Shown one piece after another: positions 50,843 to 59,207 of a stretch of 64,000 nucleotides of DNA. The notes beneath the pieces are model-generated. The model saw nothing but the letters and a program-made list of their open reading frames with translations, did no database searches and had not been told where the DNA came from. How positions within the stretch are numbered: the stretch's first letter is position 1; each line of letters starts with the position of its first letter. This stretch comes from JBBPYR01 sp038199755. Its GTDB lineage: Bacteria; Chloroflexota; Ktedonobacteria; Ktedonobacterales; Ktedonobacteraceae. The stretch is taken from positions 10,592 through 74,591 of the forward strand of contig JBBPYR010000137.1 of NCBI GenBank assembly GCA_038199755.1, written 5' to 3'. A program made the translations under genes and the position numbers.

Positions 50843-52538
50843 ACAGGGCATGCTCCTCTCGTTGTGGTAGCAGATCCGTGCGATCATTACTAGCGTGGGA
50901 ACGCTGAAAAGCGTAGTGATGCTGTGCTAGTTGTGGCTCAGAAGCCTGATAATCGAGCCGCCAGTGGCTGCCGCGACTCTCACGGCGTTGCAAAGCAGCC
51001 AACACCACCAATTCGGCAACTTGCAACATGTTGCTCGTCTCCAACGCGGCTGGCCCTTTTTGCTGTTGCGCAAGCGTTGTATGCCGCCGCAAAGCGCGTA
51101 TACGACGCAGGGCAGCTACTAAGCCTTCCTCGCTACGACTCAGCGAGACATACTGCCACATCAACTCGCGCACCTCGCGCCGCGTGTCGTGCGTCGTCTG
51201 CACATCTTCACTACCGCATGACAATACGCCATCCTGCACAGTATCAACACTTATCAGCGCGGTATACGGCTTTGTGGTCATAGCTTTGGCGACCATTCCT
51301 GCTTGCGTCTGCTCTGTAATATAATCGGCGACGCGCACACCGTAGACCAATCCTTCCAGCAATGAGTTGCTGGCAAGCCGATTCGCGCCATGCACACCCG
51401 TGCAAGCGACCTCGCCAACCGCGTATAGTCCCGCCACGGTCGTGCGCCCATAGGTATCTACCATCACGCCACCCATACAATAGTGGGCCGCAGGAGCAAT
51501 GGGCAGCAAATCGCGGGCAATGTCCAGCCCCTGTTGCCGACACACAGCGGAAATGTTGGGGAAGCGTGCGTGCATTTTGTCCGCGGGCAGATGACGCAGA
51601 TCCAGGTACTGACAATCCGTCTGCTCTGTTACCATCTCGCTCAGGATGGCACGCGCAACCACATCACGTGGTGCTAGCTCAGCCTGCTCGCTATAGCGCA
51701 GCATGAAGCGTTCGCCCGCGTGATTGCGCAGGTACGCACCTTCTCCCCGTACCGCCTCTGAGATCAGATGTGATGTACCCTCTGTCACCAGCACGGTGGG
51801 GTGAAACTGCATAAACTCCAGGTCAACCAGAGCGGCTCCTGCCTGCCATGCCTGAGCCAAACCATCAGCAGTGGCTCCAACAGGATTCGAGGTGTGCAAC
51901 CATAATCCGCCTGCCCCACCGCTGGCTAGAATGGTTGCTGGCGCGTGCAGTGTCAATGCCTGACCAGTACGATCAAGAGCTTGCATACCAGTACAATGGC
52001 TATCTTCCATGAGCAACTGCTGCACAAATGTCTCTTCATACACCGTGATGGAAGAGTGCTGACTCAAGGCATGGGTTAAGGCACGTTCGATCTCGGCACC
52101 TGTTGCATCGCCATTGGCATGTAAGACGCGCCAACGACTGTGTGCGCCCTCGCGCCCCAACAACAGACCTTCGGGTGTCACATGTTCGCCACTACCTGCT
52201 GGTACACTATCAAACTGCACGCCCAACTCGATCAGCCATCTCACCGCGGCTGGGCCCTGCTCTACCAGCACCCGTACCGCCTCTTCGTCACACAACCCGG
52301 CCCCTGCCGCCATAGTATCAATAAAATGTAGCTCAGGATTATCGTCCGTCCCCATAGCCACCGCCACTCCCCCCTGGGCATAGCGCGTGTTGCTCTCGCC
52401 CAGCACGCCCTTTGTTAGCAGAGCCACACGCTTGTGCGCGGCTAAACGTAAGGCAACCGAGAGACCCGCGATACCGCCGCCCACGATGATTACATCATAG
52501 ACATCATGCAGATCGCCTTCCGCTCCGTTCACTGCCAT
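50835..52538 (-). CDS. nadB: L-aspartate oxidase
   Basis: A 567-residue FAD enzyme that oxidises L-aspartate to iminoaspartate, the first step of de novo NAD synthesis. The FAD-binding motif is VIIVGGGIAGLSVALRLA near residue 16. The active-site segment MQFHPTVLVTEGTSHLISEA near 240 and CMGGVMVDTYGRTTVAGLYA near 350 are typical. It is the first gene of the operon, with two operator-like palindromes upstream. The length is normal (about 530-570). Confidence 0.96.
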   Translation of the reverse strand: MAVNGAEGDLHDVYDVIIVGGGIAGLSVALRLAAHKRVALLTKGVLGESNTRYAQGGVAVAMGTDDNPELHFIDTMAAGAGLCDEEAVRVLVEQGPAAVRWLIELGVQFDSVPAGSGEHVTPEGLLLGREGAHSRWRVLHANGDATGAEIERALTHALSQHSSITVYEETFVQQLLMEDSHCTGMQALDRTGQALTLHAPATILASGGAGGLWLHTSNPVGATADGLAQAWQAGAALVDLEFMQFHPTVLVTEGTSHLISEAVRGEGAYLRNHAGERFMLRYSEQAELAPRDVVARAILSEMVTEQTDCQYLDLRHLPADKMHARFPNISAVCRQQGLDIARDLLPIAPAAHYCMGGVMVDTYGRTTVAGLYAVGEVACTGVHGANRLASNSLLEGLVYGVRVADYITEQTQAGMVAKAMTTKPYTALISVDTVQDGVLSCGSEDVQTTHDTRREVRELMWQYVSLSRSEEGLVAALRRIRALRRHTTLAQQQKGPAALETSNMLQVAELVVLAALQRRESRGSHWRLDYQASEPQLAQHHYAFQRSHASNDRTDLLPQREEHALYV

Positions 52539-52556
52539 AGTATGCTCCTTCGCATT

Positions 52557-52573
52557 AGTGTACTTTGTACACT
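52557..52573. promoter_or_regulatory. nad operator 1: AGTGTAC-TTT-GTACACT palindrome
   Basis: Perfect 7-bp inverted repeat with a 3-bp centre, just 19 bp before the nadB start. On the minus strand a promoter-like ATGACA ... TATAGC lies immediately upstream, so this site covers the expected transcription start. It matches neither the NrtR nor the NiaR consensus known to me. Confidence 0.65.
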
Positions 52574-52596
52574 TACGCTATAGACAAAAAAAGCAA

Positions 52597-52613
52597 GGTG
52601 TCATTCGTACACT
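52597..52613. promoter_or_regulatory. nad operator 2, degenerate copy
   Basis: GGTGTCA-TTC-GTACACT matches operator 1 at 13 of 17 positions, with the GTACACT half-site fully conserved. It is centred exactly 40 bp away, about four helical turns, and overlaps the presumed -35 region. Confidence 0.5.
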
Positions 52614-52747
52614 AACCTTTGTCGACAAGTATAGCACCAAAAAGAAGGGTTTGTCTACCCCTATTTTCGCATGTTTTTGGAGCATGAATCTGTACATTTT
52701 GTCCCACCGTAGTGGTTGGCGAGGCTTTAAATACACCGTGGCTGCTG

Positions 52748-53424
52748 TCAGCTTGTCCCAATTGCGCCTAGAATTTTGAGTGTGTCTTTTAAGTCTTTCA
52801 CAAAATCTTGATAGGAAGGAACACTACTGAGCCTGTCTAAGCCGATTTGCTGACCTAAAGCAGAATATATCGGATTCATTTCGAGGTTGCGGTGACGACC
52901 GGAACGCGCTGCAGTAGCCCTTTGTGCAAGCTGTTTGAAGGTTTGTTTGGGGTTAGGAACATGCTCTACTTGTCTCACTCTATTGACAAGCCCAAGCTCT
53001 TGGGCAGACAAATTAGTTCTTAGCACTTTTTTCAGAAGCTCATGTTCAGCGGCTAACATCCAGGCTTCTGTCATGCGTATAGGGATAAGAGGTACTAAAT
53101 AACTGCATACACCTTTGTTTTTCTCTTGCACGAGTCTTTGTCCAGGTTGAAATCGTTCGGCGTAAGCCTGATTACGGGTAGGATGATCTGCGTCCGCATG
53201 GACAATAAGGATATTGCTGTCAGCGGCTTCGGAAGCGGCTTGTAGGATACATTCATCGCGTCGAGTTGGCTGGTTATGCAAACGAATAGCACGTGGTGTG
53301 AGACATTGATCTGCTGTTGTTCGTGTTGCCTGAGTACTTGTATCACGGTGCGTTGAATAACGGGCGGTAAAAAGAGGTAATCAGTTGTTCCTTCTGCATA
53401 TAGAGCCAACACTAACTGCTTCAT
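52748..53424 (-). pseudogene. DUF4276/TOPRIM-like protein gene with a frameshift
   Basis: Two overlapping frames together make one protein of about 220 residues. The N-terminal frame (53424 downward) has LVLALYAEGTTDYLFLPPVI, with a TOPRIM-type Glu. The C-terminal frame starts near 53295 and has AIRLHNQPTRRDECILQA and ILIVHADADHP, with the DxD metal motif, then a helical region with RMTEAWMLAAEHELL. Joining them needs a -1 shift at about 53290, equivalent to a 1-nt deletion. No classical slippery heptamer is visible, so mutation or sequencing error is more likely than programmed shifting. GGAG precedes the ATG, 20 bp after the AAA ATPase gene. Confidence 0.7.
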
Positions 53425-53443
53425 CAGACCACTCCTACACTAT

Positions 53444-54925
53444 TTAGTTTTGATTCAGTAGATCCCGGGATTGATTGATACGCTCAATTGCTTCTCCGGT
53501 ATGATCGTTCGCCAGCAAGTCTCGCACAAAGGCTAAAGTATAGCTGGCTTCCTGCTTATCTATGTTTGTATCAGTTATATGGCCGGAGACGAGCACGGGG
53601 GCGGCTTGCGTGATGCGCAAAGGCGGGATACCTGTTGCCAGTGGAGAGACATGCATAACTGTATACATGTACAGCAAGGCGTTGAGGGTGTCAGGTTGGG
53701 TAATAAATGCTGGTGAGTGTGTTGTGACAAACACCTGACGTAATGGTTCTTCTCGCTGTGATGGATCACTAAAATCGGTTGCCAATCCTCTCAGCAAATG
53801 AGCAATATTGGCAAGATAAGCTGGATTGACGCCGTTTTCTGGCTCCTCAAAACACAAGACACCATGAAATTGTGGATCGTTTTTGAGTGTGGCTAATGCA
53901 AGTAATTGGAGTGTGCCATCAGACAGCACACGAGAGGAAAAGGTTCGACCATCCGCATACGTTGCCCAGAGTGTGTATTCGTTGCGTACATCGTCTTTCC
54001 TCACCTGAACATTGGTAAAATCTGGTACCAAGCTTGCCATGTCGAGCGAGACATCGTTGAGAGCAAATTGATCTTCGGCTTGCATACGCGCCAGAGTTGT
54101 TGGCAAGTTCCCACCACTTTCTGAAAGAGAAGGTAGTGCAGATGCAGAACTAGGTCGCCTCAACTCATCAGGGTTAAAGTGTAAAAAGCGTAAAGCACGT
54201 AATTCCTCTTTAGTAGCTAAGGCATGTGGATATTCTGGATAGCTAGCTCTACTTAACACTGTAGTATTCACCTCGGAAGTGTAAAATCTTTTAATTCTTC
54301 CTTGCCCATCGCTATCAGGATATAAGTAGATAAGAGGTTGTTTTGCTTCGACTGTTGATCTATCGGCTATAGACTCAAGAATAGCAATCGTTGTTAATTT
54401 CGTATCAATAAATGTCTTCTGCTCATCAATAGTTGTTAAAGATTGGTTACTTTGCTGTAAACTTCCATACTTTTCGCTCCATCCATCATTTATTGAAGGG
54501 ATTGATTGTAATGTTTCTTGCGTTATATGTAGTTTGTTTGCCGTATATACAATTTCCACCTCATATCTAAGACGTGTATATTGCAAGTAAACTTCTTTTA
54601 GAAACTTATTTTCATCTTCGGTAAGGATAAGCTCACCACCTTGCCCATCATCCACTTTGGGATTAACGAATACCTCTACAGCAATACGTATTTGTTTACT
54701 ACCTGAAGTACCGGGTATTTGGGTAAATAACTCATCTATATCACCTCTTAGCCCTTGAAATGCTGTACGTAAATCCATCTCTGCCAGTCGTGAAAGCAAT
54801 TGAAGGGCATCGAAGAGGTTGCTTTTGCCAGAGCCGTTGGGGCCAACAATGACTTGAAAGGGGGCGAGTTCGACTTTGAAGTCTTTGAAGGTTTTGAAGC
54901 CGTCTATCTCGATCTGGGTTATCAT
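53444..54925 (-). CDS. AAA/ABC-type ATPase (SMC/OLD-like)
   Basis: 493 residues. Walker A is VGPNGSGKSNLFDALQLL near residue 27, the signature-like VLSDGTLQLLALATL lies near 340, Walker B is GVLCFEEPENGVNP near 362, and the H-loop is VFVTTHSPAFI. A middle insertion of about 200 residues holds no known domain. The fold belongs to the AAA15/21 group used by OLD-, Septu- and AbiL-like anti-phage systems, in which such ATPases are paired with a nuclease. The partner here is the adjacent DUF4276/TOPRIM gene. Confidence 0.85.
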   Translation of the reverse strand: MITQIEIDGFKTFKDFKVELAPFQVIVGPNGSGKSNLFDALQLLSRLAEMDLRTAFQGLRGDIDELFTQIPGTSGSKQIRIAVEVFVNPKVDDGQGGELILTEDENKFLKEVYLQYTRLRYEVEIVYTANKLHITQETLQSIPSINDGWSEKYGSLQQSNQSLTTIDEQKTFIDTKLTTIAILESIADRSTVEAKQPLIYLYPDSDGQGRIKRFYTSEVNTTVLSRASYPEYPHALATKEELRALRFLHFNPDELRRPSSASALPSLSESGGNLPTTLARMQAEDQFALNDVSLDMASLVPDFTNVQVRKDDVRNEYTLWATYADGRTFSSRVLSDGTLQLLALATLKNDPQFHGVLCFEEPENGVNPAYLANIAHLLRGLATDFSDPSQREEPLRQVFVTTHSPAFITQPDTLNALLYMYTVMHVSPLATGIPPLRITQAAPVLVSGHITDTNIDKQEASYTLAFVRDLLANDHTGEAIERINQSRDLLNQN

Positions 54926-55136
54926 TGCTGCTCGCCTCTTGTCTGCTGCTATCTCTGTGTGGTGTTGCGCCCTACTAGTGTGAGTATATCACACATAAAC
55001 CATGCTCATTCCTTATAATGCGAAACCCAAATGGTCCATCTGGTCAGACCAGGAACTCCAGAAGCTGGCAGACGCGAAGGCAGCCTCATCCAATTAGGCT
55101 GCTTTGCTAGAACGGAATGTGACTCAAGAGCGACGA

Positions 55137-55838
55137 CTAAGATAATACTAGTTCCTGGCCGCTATGATACACGCTGGGGCGACCAGCATGATAGAGGGTG
55201 ACATCGCGTTGCCCATAGACGTGCCAGCCCTGTTTCTTGCCAGCTGATCCATCATCAAGCATGCCTGTGCGTTCATCGATGCCGAGCAGCACGGCGGTGG
55301 GCAAGAGTTTGCTCAGTTGTTGCGCCCAGCCTTTGCCAAAGGTATTGTGGTGTGGCAACACACAACTGTTGGGTACAAAATTCAAACCCTCAACTATTTG
55401 CCGCTTGCCCGGATCATAATAGTATTGGCACATCACCATCGCACCCGCGCTGCTACCCGCGATTACCGCGCCAGCTTCATAAGCATCCAGCATCGCCTGC
55501 TGTGCCGCGCTACCTAGTAGGGTCTCACCCAGATAGCCAGTGAAGCCACCCAGCATGTAGACCAGTTTGGCTTGCTTGATGCTCGTTACAATGGCAGGAT
55601 CATTGGCAGATGCTCTGTCTATAAGAAGAAGCAATTCAACATTGCGCGCGCCTAGCCCTTTGAACCAGTTTACGGCATTATTGCCTGCGCGTCGATGATT
55701 GTTATCGGGCGCGGCTGCCGTGGGGATGATACAAATGGGCGCGTCGGAGCCGCCAGCAAGGGCGATGGCACGTTGATCTGGCTCTGCCATACGCCCACCA
55801 AATTCCGCGCCGCCCTCTAGTAAAAGGTATCCTGTCAT
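55137..55838 (-). CDS. Cyanophycinase/peptidase S51-like protein
   Basis: A 233-residue protein with the S51 fold. It has LLEGGAEFGGRM, then PICIIPTAAAPDN, LVYMLGGFTGYL near residue 90 and the nucleophile elbow AVIAGSSAGAMVM near 125, followed by FVPNSCVLPHHNTF. The family includes dipeptidase E and cyanophycinase. No cyanophycin synthetase is visible here, so the substrate is unknown. Monocistronic; a 7-bp hairpin (55080-55102) lies beyond the stop. Confidence 0.85.
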   Translation of the reverse strand: MTGYLLLEGGAEFGGRMAEPDQRAIALAGGSDAPICIIPTAAAPDNNHRRAGNNAVNWFKGLGARNVELLLLIDRASANDPAIVTSIKQAKLVYMLGGFTGYLGETLLGSAAQQAMLDAYEAGAVIAGSSAGAMVMCQYYYDPGKRQIVEGLNFVPNSCVLPHHNTFGKGWAQQLSKLLPTAVLLGIDERTGMLDDGSAGKKQGWHVYGQRDVTLYHAGRPSVYHSGQELVLS

Positions 55839-55883
55839 TGCATTCTCCCAGTTGTTAGGGCCTGACCACGCCGCGTTCTCGCG

Positions 55884-57257
55884 CTACTGTTTACCCAACT
55901 CGTACTGCTTTTTTGCGCTCCGCCTACGCAGATTATCACTGATATTCATCCAAGGCTTTTCCACCATGATAAAGAAAAGGAACGAGAAAGGTATGACAGC
56001 AACGAGCACCCAGAGCCAGTCAAGGCCATACGAGTAGATTAGTTTCCAATGTTGTACGTAGGGTGCAATACCATCCATAAATGTCTGAATGAGCGGCAAG
56101 TGCCACATATACATACTATAGGATATCAAACCCACCCAACGTAAGGGTCGCCACGCGAACATGCCTCTGAGACCAGCACTGCCAAAGAGAATTGCCAGCA
56201 CACAAGAGGCGAAGCCCAATGATATGCCCAACTCGTGCAGCACATTATAGTTCATACCATACAAGATCGCGGCAAAGCCCCCGAGAGGGGGAGCAGACAT
56301 ACTCGACTCCCACAAGGCCAGCAGAAAGAGCCAGATTAGGCCACTACCCCACAGCCAAGGGCTGATGCGTTGTAGTGTGCGTGTCCACATTCCCACTATC
56401 CCTTGTACGTCTTCACGACGTGCCATGGTATAGCAGAAGGCAACGAACATACCCAGCGCGAAATCTTCCAAAAACTTGCCATGTACGCCTGGACCGTCGG
56501 TGCCATACACAAAGAAAAGAGCGACATTCAAAACCTGCCGTGGCACCAGCCAGGTAAGCGTGGTATGTGCATTCAGATAGAGACCCGCAAAACGCGCAAA
56601 TACGCCCCAACACACGAGTGTAGCTAGGCAAACAACGAGTGACCAGGCGCGGCGTGTTACACTACCGCGCTGCACTACCATGCGCATAGCCAGAGCTAGC
56701 CAGGGCAGCAGCAAATAGAACTGCCATTCAACCGCCAGTGTCCAGAATGGCCCATTGATCTGTTGAAACGTGCTCTGTGAGGAGTCCATAAAGAATAGCA
56801 AAAAGAGGGCTAACTGTTTCAGGTGATCGAAGCGCACATATTCTGGATGCCAGATCAGGATCATCAGAAAGAGGGAAAGGTAGTAGCCAGGAATAATGCG
56901 CAACGCACGCCGCAGGTAAAAAAACTTGAGTGACGGCCATGGCGCGTCAAACAGCAGTGATTTGACATAGGGAAGGAAGAGCAAAAAGCCAGAGAGCACA
57001 AAGAACAGGGTTACACCTGCATCACCTGCCATAATGATGGACACCGCGTTAGGGCCCAAAAAGTGCAGGTCCCACACATGAGCCTTCAAACTAATATGAA
57101 ACATAACCACGGACAAGCAGGCAATGGCCCGCACACCATCTAAGGGAGCTATCGTGCTTTTGGAGTTGGTATCCCCTGGCATCGATGCAAACCACACAGT
57201 CACCCGTTGATACATTTTTTTTATTGAAGCTGAGTTTTCCGTCACAGATTGTAGCAA
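55884..57257 (-). CDS. Acyltransferase 3 family membrane protein (OafA-like)
   Basis: 457 residues with about ten transmembrane helices. The family signature APLDGVRAIACLSVVMFHIS near residue 38 carries the conserved Arg and the catalytic His. RRALRIIPGYYLSLF near 126 and NGPFWTLAVEWQFYLLLPWL near 165 also match. Family members O-acetylate or O-succinylate surface polysaccharides, lipids or antibiotics; the acceptor is unknown. The TTG at 57257 has GAGG at good spacing; an ATG 42 bp further in has no ribosome-binding site. Confidence 0.88.
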   Translation of the reverse strand: MLQSVTENSASIKKMYQRVTVWFASMPGDTNSKSTIAPLDGVRAIACLSVVMFHISLKAHVWDLHFLGPNAVSIIMAGDAGVTLFFVLSGFLLFLPYVKSLLFDAPWPSLKFFYLRRALRIIPGYYLSLFLMILIWHPEYVRFDHLKQLALFLLFFMDSSQSTFQQINGPFWTLAVEWQFYLLLPWLALAMRMVVQRGSVTRRAWSLVVCLATLVCWGVFARFAGLYLNAHTTLTWLVPRQVLNVALFFVYGTDGPGVHGKFLEDFALGMFVAFCYTMARREDVQGIVGMWTRTLQRISPWLWGSGLIWLFLLALWESSMSAPPLGGFAAILYGMNYNVLHELGISLGFASCVLAILFGSAGLRGMFAWRPLRWVGLISYSMYMWHLPLIQTFMDGIAPYVQHWKLIYSYGLDWLWVLVAVIPFSFLFFIMVEKPWMNISDNLRRRSAKKQYELGKQ

Positions 57258-57460
57258 ACGTTTCCTCGCAACTCATAAACTTTATCGTCTTTCGTGCCTA
57301 TTCCTACTAAAAAAGGCACATCATATGTAACGCATGAAGGGGAAACGTCTCGTGAATAGTGAGCACGAAATCGGATAGAAGTACTATATTTAACTATACA
57401 GATGGACATTAACTAGCGAACTCGGCAATAAAACGTGGTGGATGGTGCAGAAGCCCATCC
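57258..57460. other. Intergenic region
   Basis: About 200 bp before repeat B copy 3. Nothing recognised. Confidence 0.4.
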
Positions 57461-57670
57461 GTAGGGGCGGGAGAGGTGCTGGGAGGCGGGGTGGACTGCT
57501 TCTTACGCATTCTGCCAACGAACTATCGTTCTAGCTTCGCTCAGGCAGAATGCAAGGAAGCTCTGGGTCGCCCGTGGGGTGGGGAAAACGCGCCCGAAAA
57601 GGCAATGTTCCCCGGGCACGGGCGATCCAGAGGGTCCCATCCCCTCGTCGTCCGCCTCCCCCGCCCCTAC
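57461..57670 (-). repeat. Dispersed G-rich repeat, family B, copy 3 (long)
   Basis: A 210-bp element with terminal inverted repeats GTAGGGGCGGG and CCCGCCCCTAC. On the minus strand it reads GTAGGGGCGGGGGAGGCGG, GGACGACGAGGGG, then GGGACCCTCTGGATCGCCCG. Its first TAG is the stop of the M16 peptidase gene. Confidence 0.8.
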
Positions 57671-58941
57671 GAAAAACTGAGCAGTTCGTGTTCCTCTAGT
57701 GGGCCGAGCGTCGTAATCACTTGCTTTTCGCGCAGAGGAAGGCGACGCCAAGCACGCATCACGTCCTCTACGGTAACGCGTTCGATGCGCTCAATTTCTT
57801 CGTCCAGGTCGACTAGGCGACCCTCGACAACCCAATCCGCTGATAGTGACCGCATGCGCGCATAGGTAGACTCAGCTCCTAGAATGACGCTGCTTGTCCA
57901 TTTATCCTTTGCGCGACGCAGTTCATCTTCGGTCGCGCCTTCTTCCAAGAAGGTATTCAGTTCTTTTTGTAGCATTTTGAGAACGGTAGGTGCCTTTTCC
58001 GGCGTCGCGTTGCCCTGTAACATGATGATGCCTGTATCCTGCATCGTGGTCATAGAGCAACCAGACGAAATAGCTAACCCCTTATGGCGAATATTCCAGT
58101 AGAGACGCGAACCGCCACCGCCCAGAATACTCGCACCTATCGCGGCGGCATAATACTCTGGATCGCTATTGCTCATCCCCGGCATGCTGACAATCATGAT
58201 TTGCTGCTTGAGCTTTTTATCTACCATGATATTAGGTGTTAGCTGGTCGGGCTGATAGGGTTGCAGCACCCGTTCCGCGTTACCCACGCGCCACTGACCG
58301 CAATATTGCTCAGCCAGAGCGAGCAGGTGTGGCCAGTCAAAGTTTCCGGCAACGGCAAGAATGAGATTGTTCGCGGCATAGCGTTGTTGCCAGTAGTTAC
58401 GCATATCTTCCAACTGCATTGCCCGAATACTCTCACGCGACCCCAGCACGGCATGACCGAGTGGGTGATCGCCAAAATACGTATGCAACATGCGCCGATA
58501 GGCCAGACCGTTCGGGCTTTCCTCCGAGCGAGCGATCTCGTTGATAATGACCTCTTTCTCCGTCGTAAAATCGCTCTCAGCGAGGCGGGGATGCATCATC
58601 CCGCTAAGCAACTCGAAGGCGCGATCAATATACTCGCCGAGCACACGAGCATAATACACTGTCTCTTCCAGCGAGGTGAAGGCGTTGATTTCGGCACCGA
58701 TACGATTAAATTCCTGTGTGATCTCGCGCCAATCAAGGGTTTGTGTGCCCTTGAACATCATGTGTTCCAAGAAGTGCGAGACACCAAAGAGCGTACTATC
58801 ATGCTCATCACGCGCACCTGTGCGTACAAAAAAAGAGAGAGAGACCGAAGAGAAATCTGGCATTGATTGCGCCACGATTTGTAGGCCATTTTGTAAGCGG
58901 TGCGTATGGAATGTAGAGGCGTTCACGATTGATTCTGTCAC
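57667..58941 (-). CDS. M16 family zinc peptidase
   Basis: A 424-residue processing-peptidase-like enzyme. It has the inverted zinc motif HxxEH in GVSHFLEHMMFKGT near residue 54, with the third ligand in EKEVIINEIARSEESPNG about 75 residues later. A C-terminal half of the same fold follows (ILGGGGSRLYWNIRHK). I chose the GTG at 58941 because GGAAGGA lies about 6 nt upstream; an ATG at 58977 is an alternative. The stop TAG (57667-57669) is the start of repeat family B. No paired M16 gene is adjacent. Confidence 0.9.
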   Translation of the reverse strand: MTESIVNASTFHTHRLQNGLQIVAQSMPDFSSVSLSFFVRTGARDEHDSTLFGVSHFLEHMMFKGTQTLDWREITQEFNRIGAEINAFTSLEETVYYARVLGEYIDRAFELLSGMMHPRLAESDFTTEKEVIINEIARSEESPNGLAYRRMLHTYFGDHPLGHAVLGSRESIRAMQLEDMRNYWQQRYAANNLILAVAGNFDWPHLLALAEQYCGQWRVGNAERVLQPYQPDQLTPNIMVDKKLKQQIMIVSMPGMSNSDPEYYAAAIGASILGGGGSRLYWNIRHKGLAISSGCSMTTMQDTGIIMLQGNATPEKAPTVLKMLQKELNTFLEEGATEDELRRAKDKWTSSVILGAESTYARMRSLSADWVVEGRLVDLDEEIERIERVTVEDVMRAWRRLPLREKQVITTLGPLEEHELLSFS

Positions 58942-59207
58942 TTGTTGTTCCTTCCTTGTTACTCTTCTCTGCCACATGATACACCATCTAGGCTATTTCT
59001 ATCCACAAGAAACTCTGCTATACTAGCAGAACATTTTTCAGAGCAGAAATGTACTACTACTCATAATGCAGGGGATATATATGAAAGCACAAGAAAGTCA
59101 GCAAGGTACATCATAGCGTGCGGAACTGTGTTATACTATCCTATGCATGTGCTACACCTCATGCACACAATGTGACACTACTATTGAGCGAGCGCAGAAT
59201 GTGAGAA

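Noticed and set aside
53280..53300. Programmed frameshifting in the DUF4276 gene
   Set aside because: No X-XXY-YYZ-type slippery heptamer, stop-codon context or downstream pseudoknot is evident; a mutation or read error is simpler.
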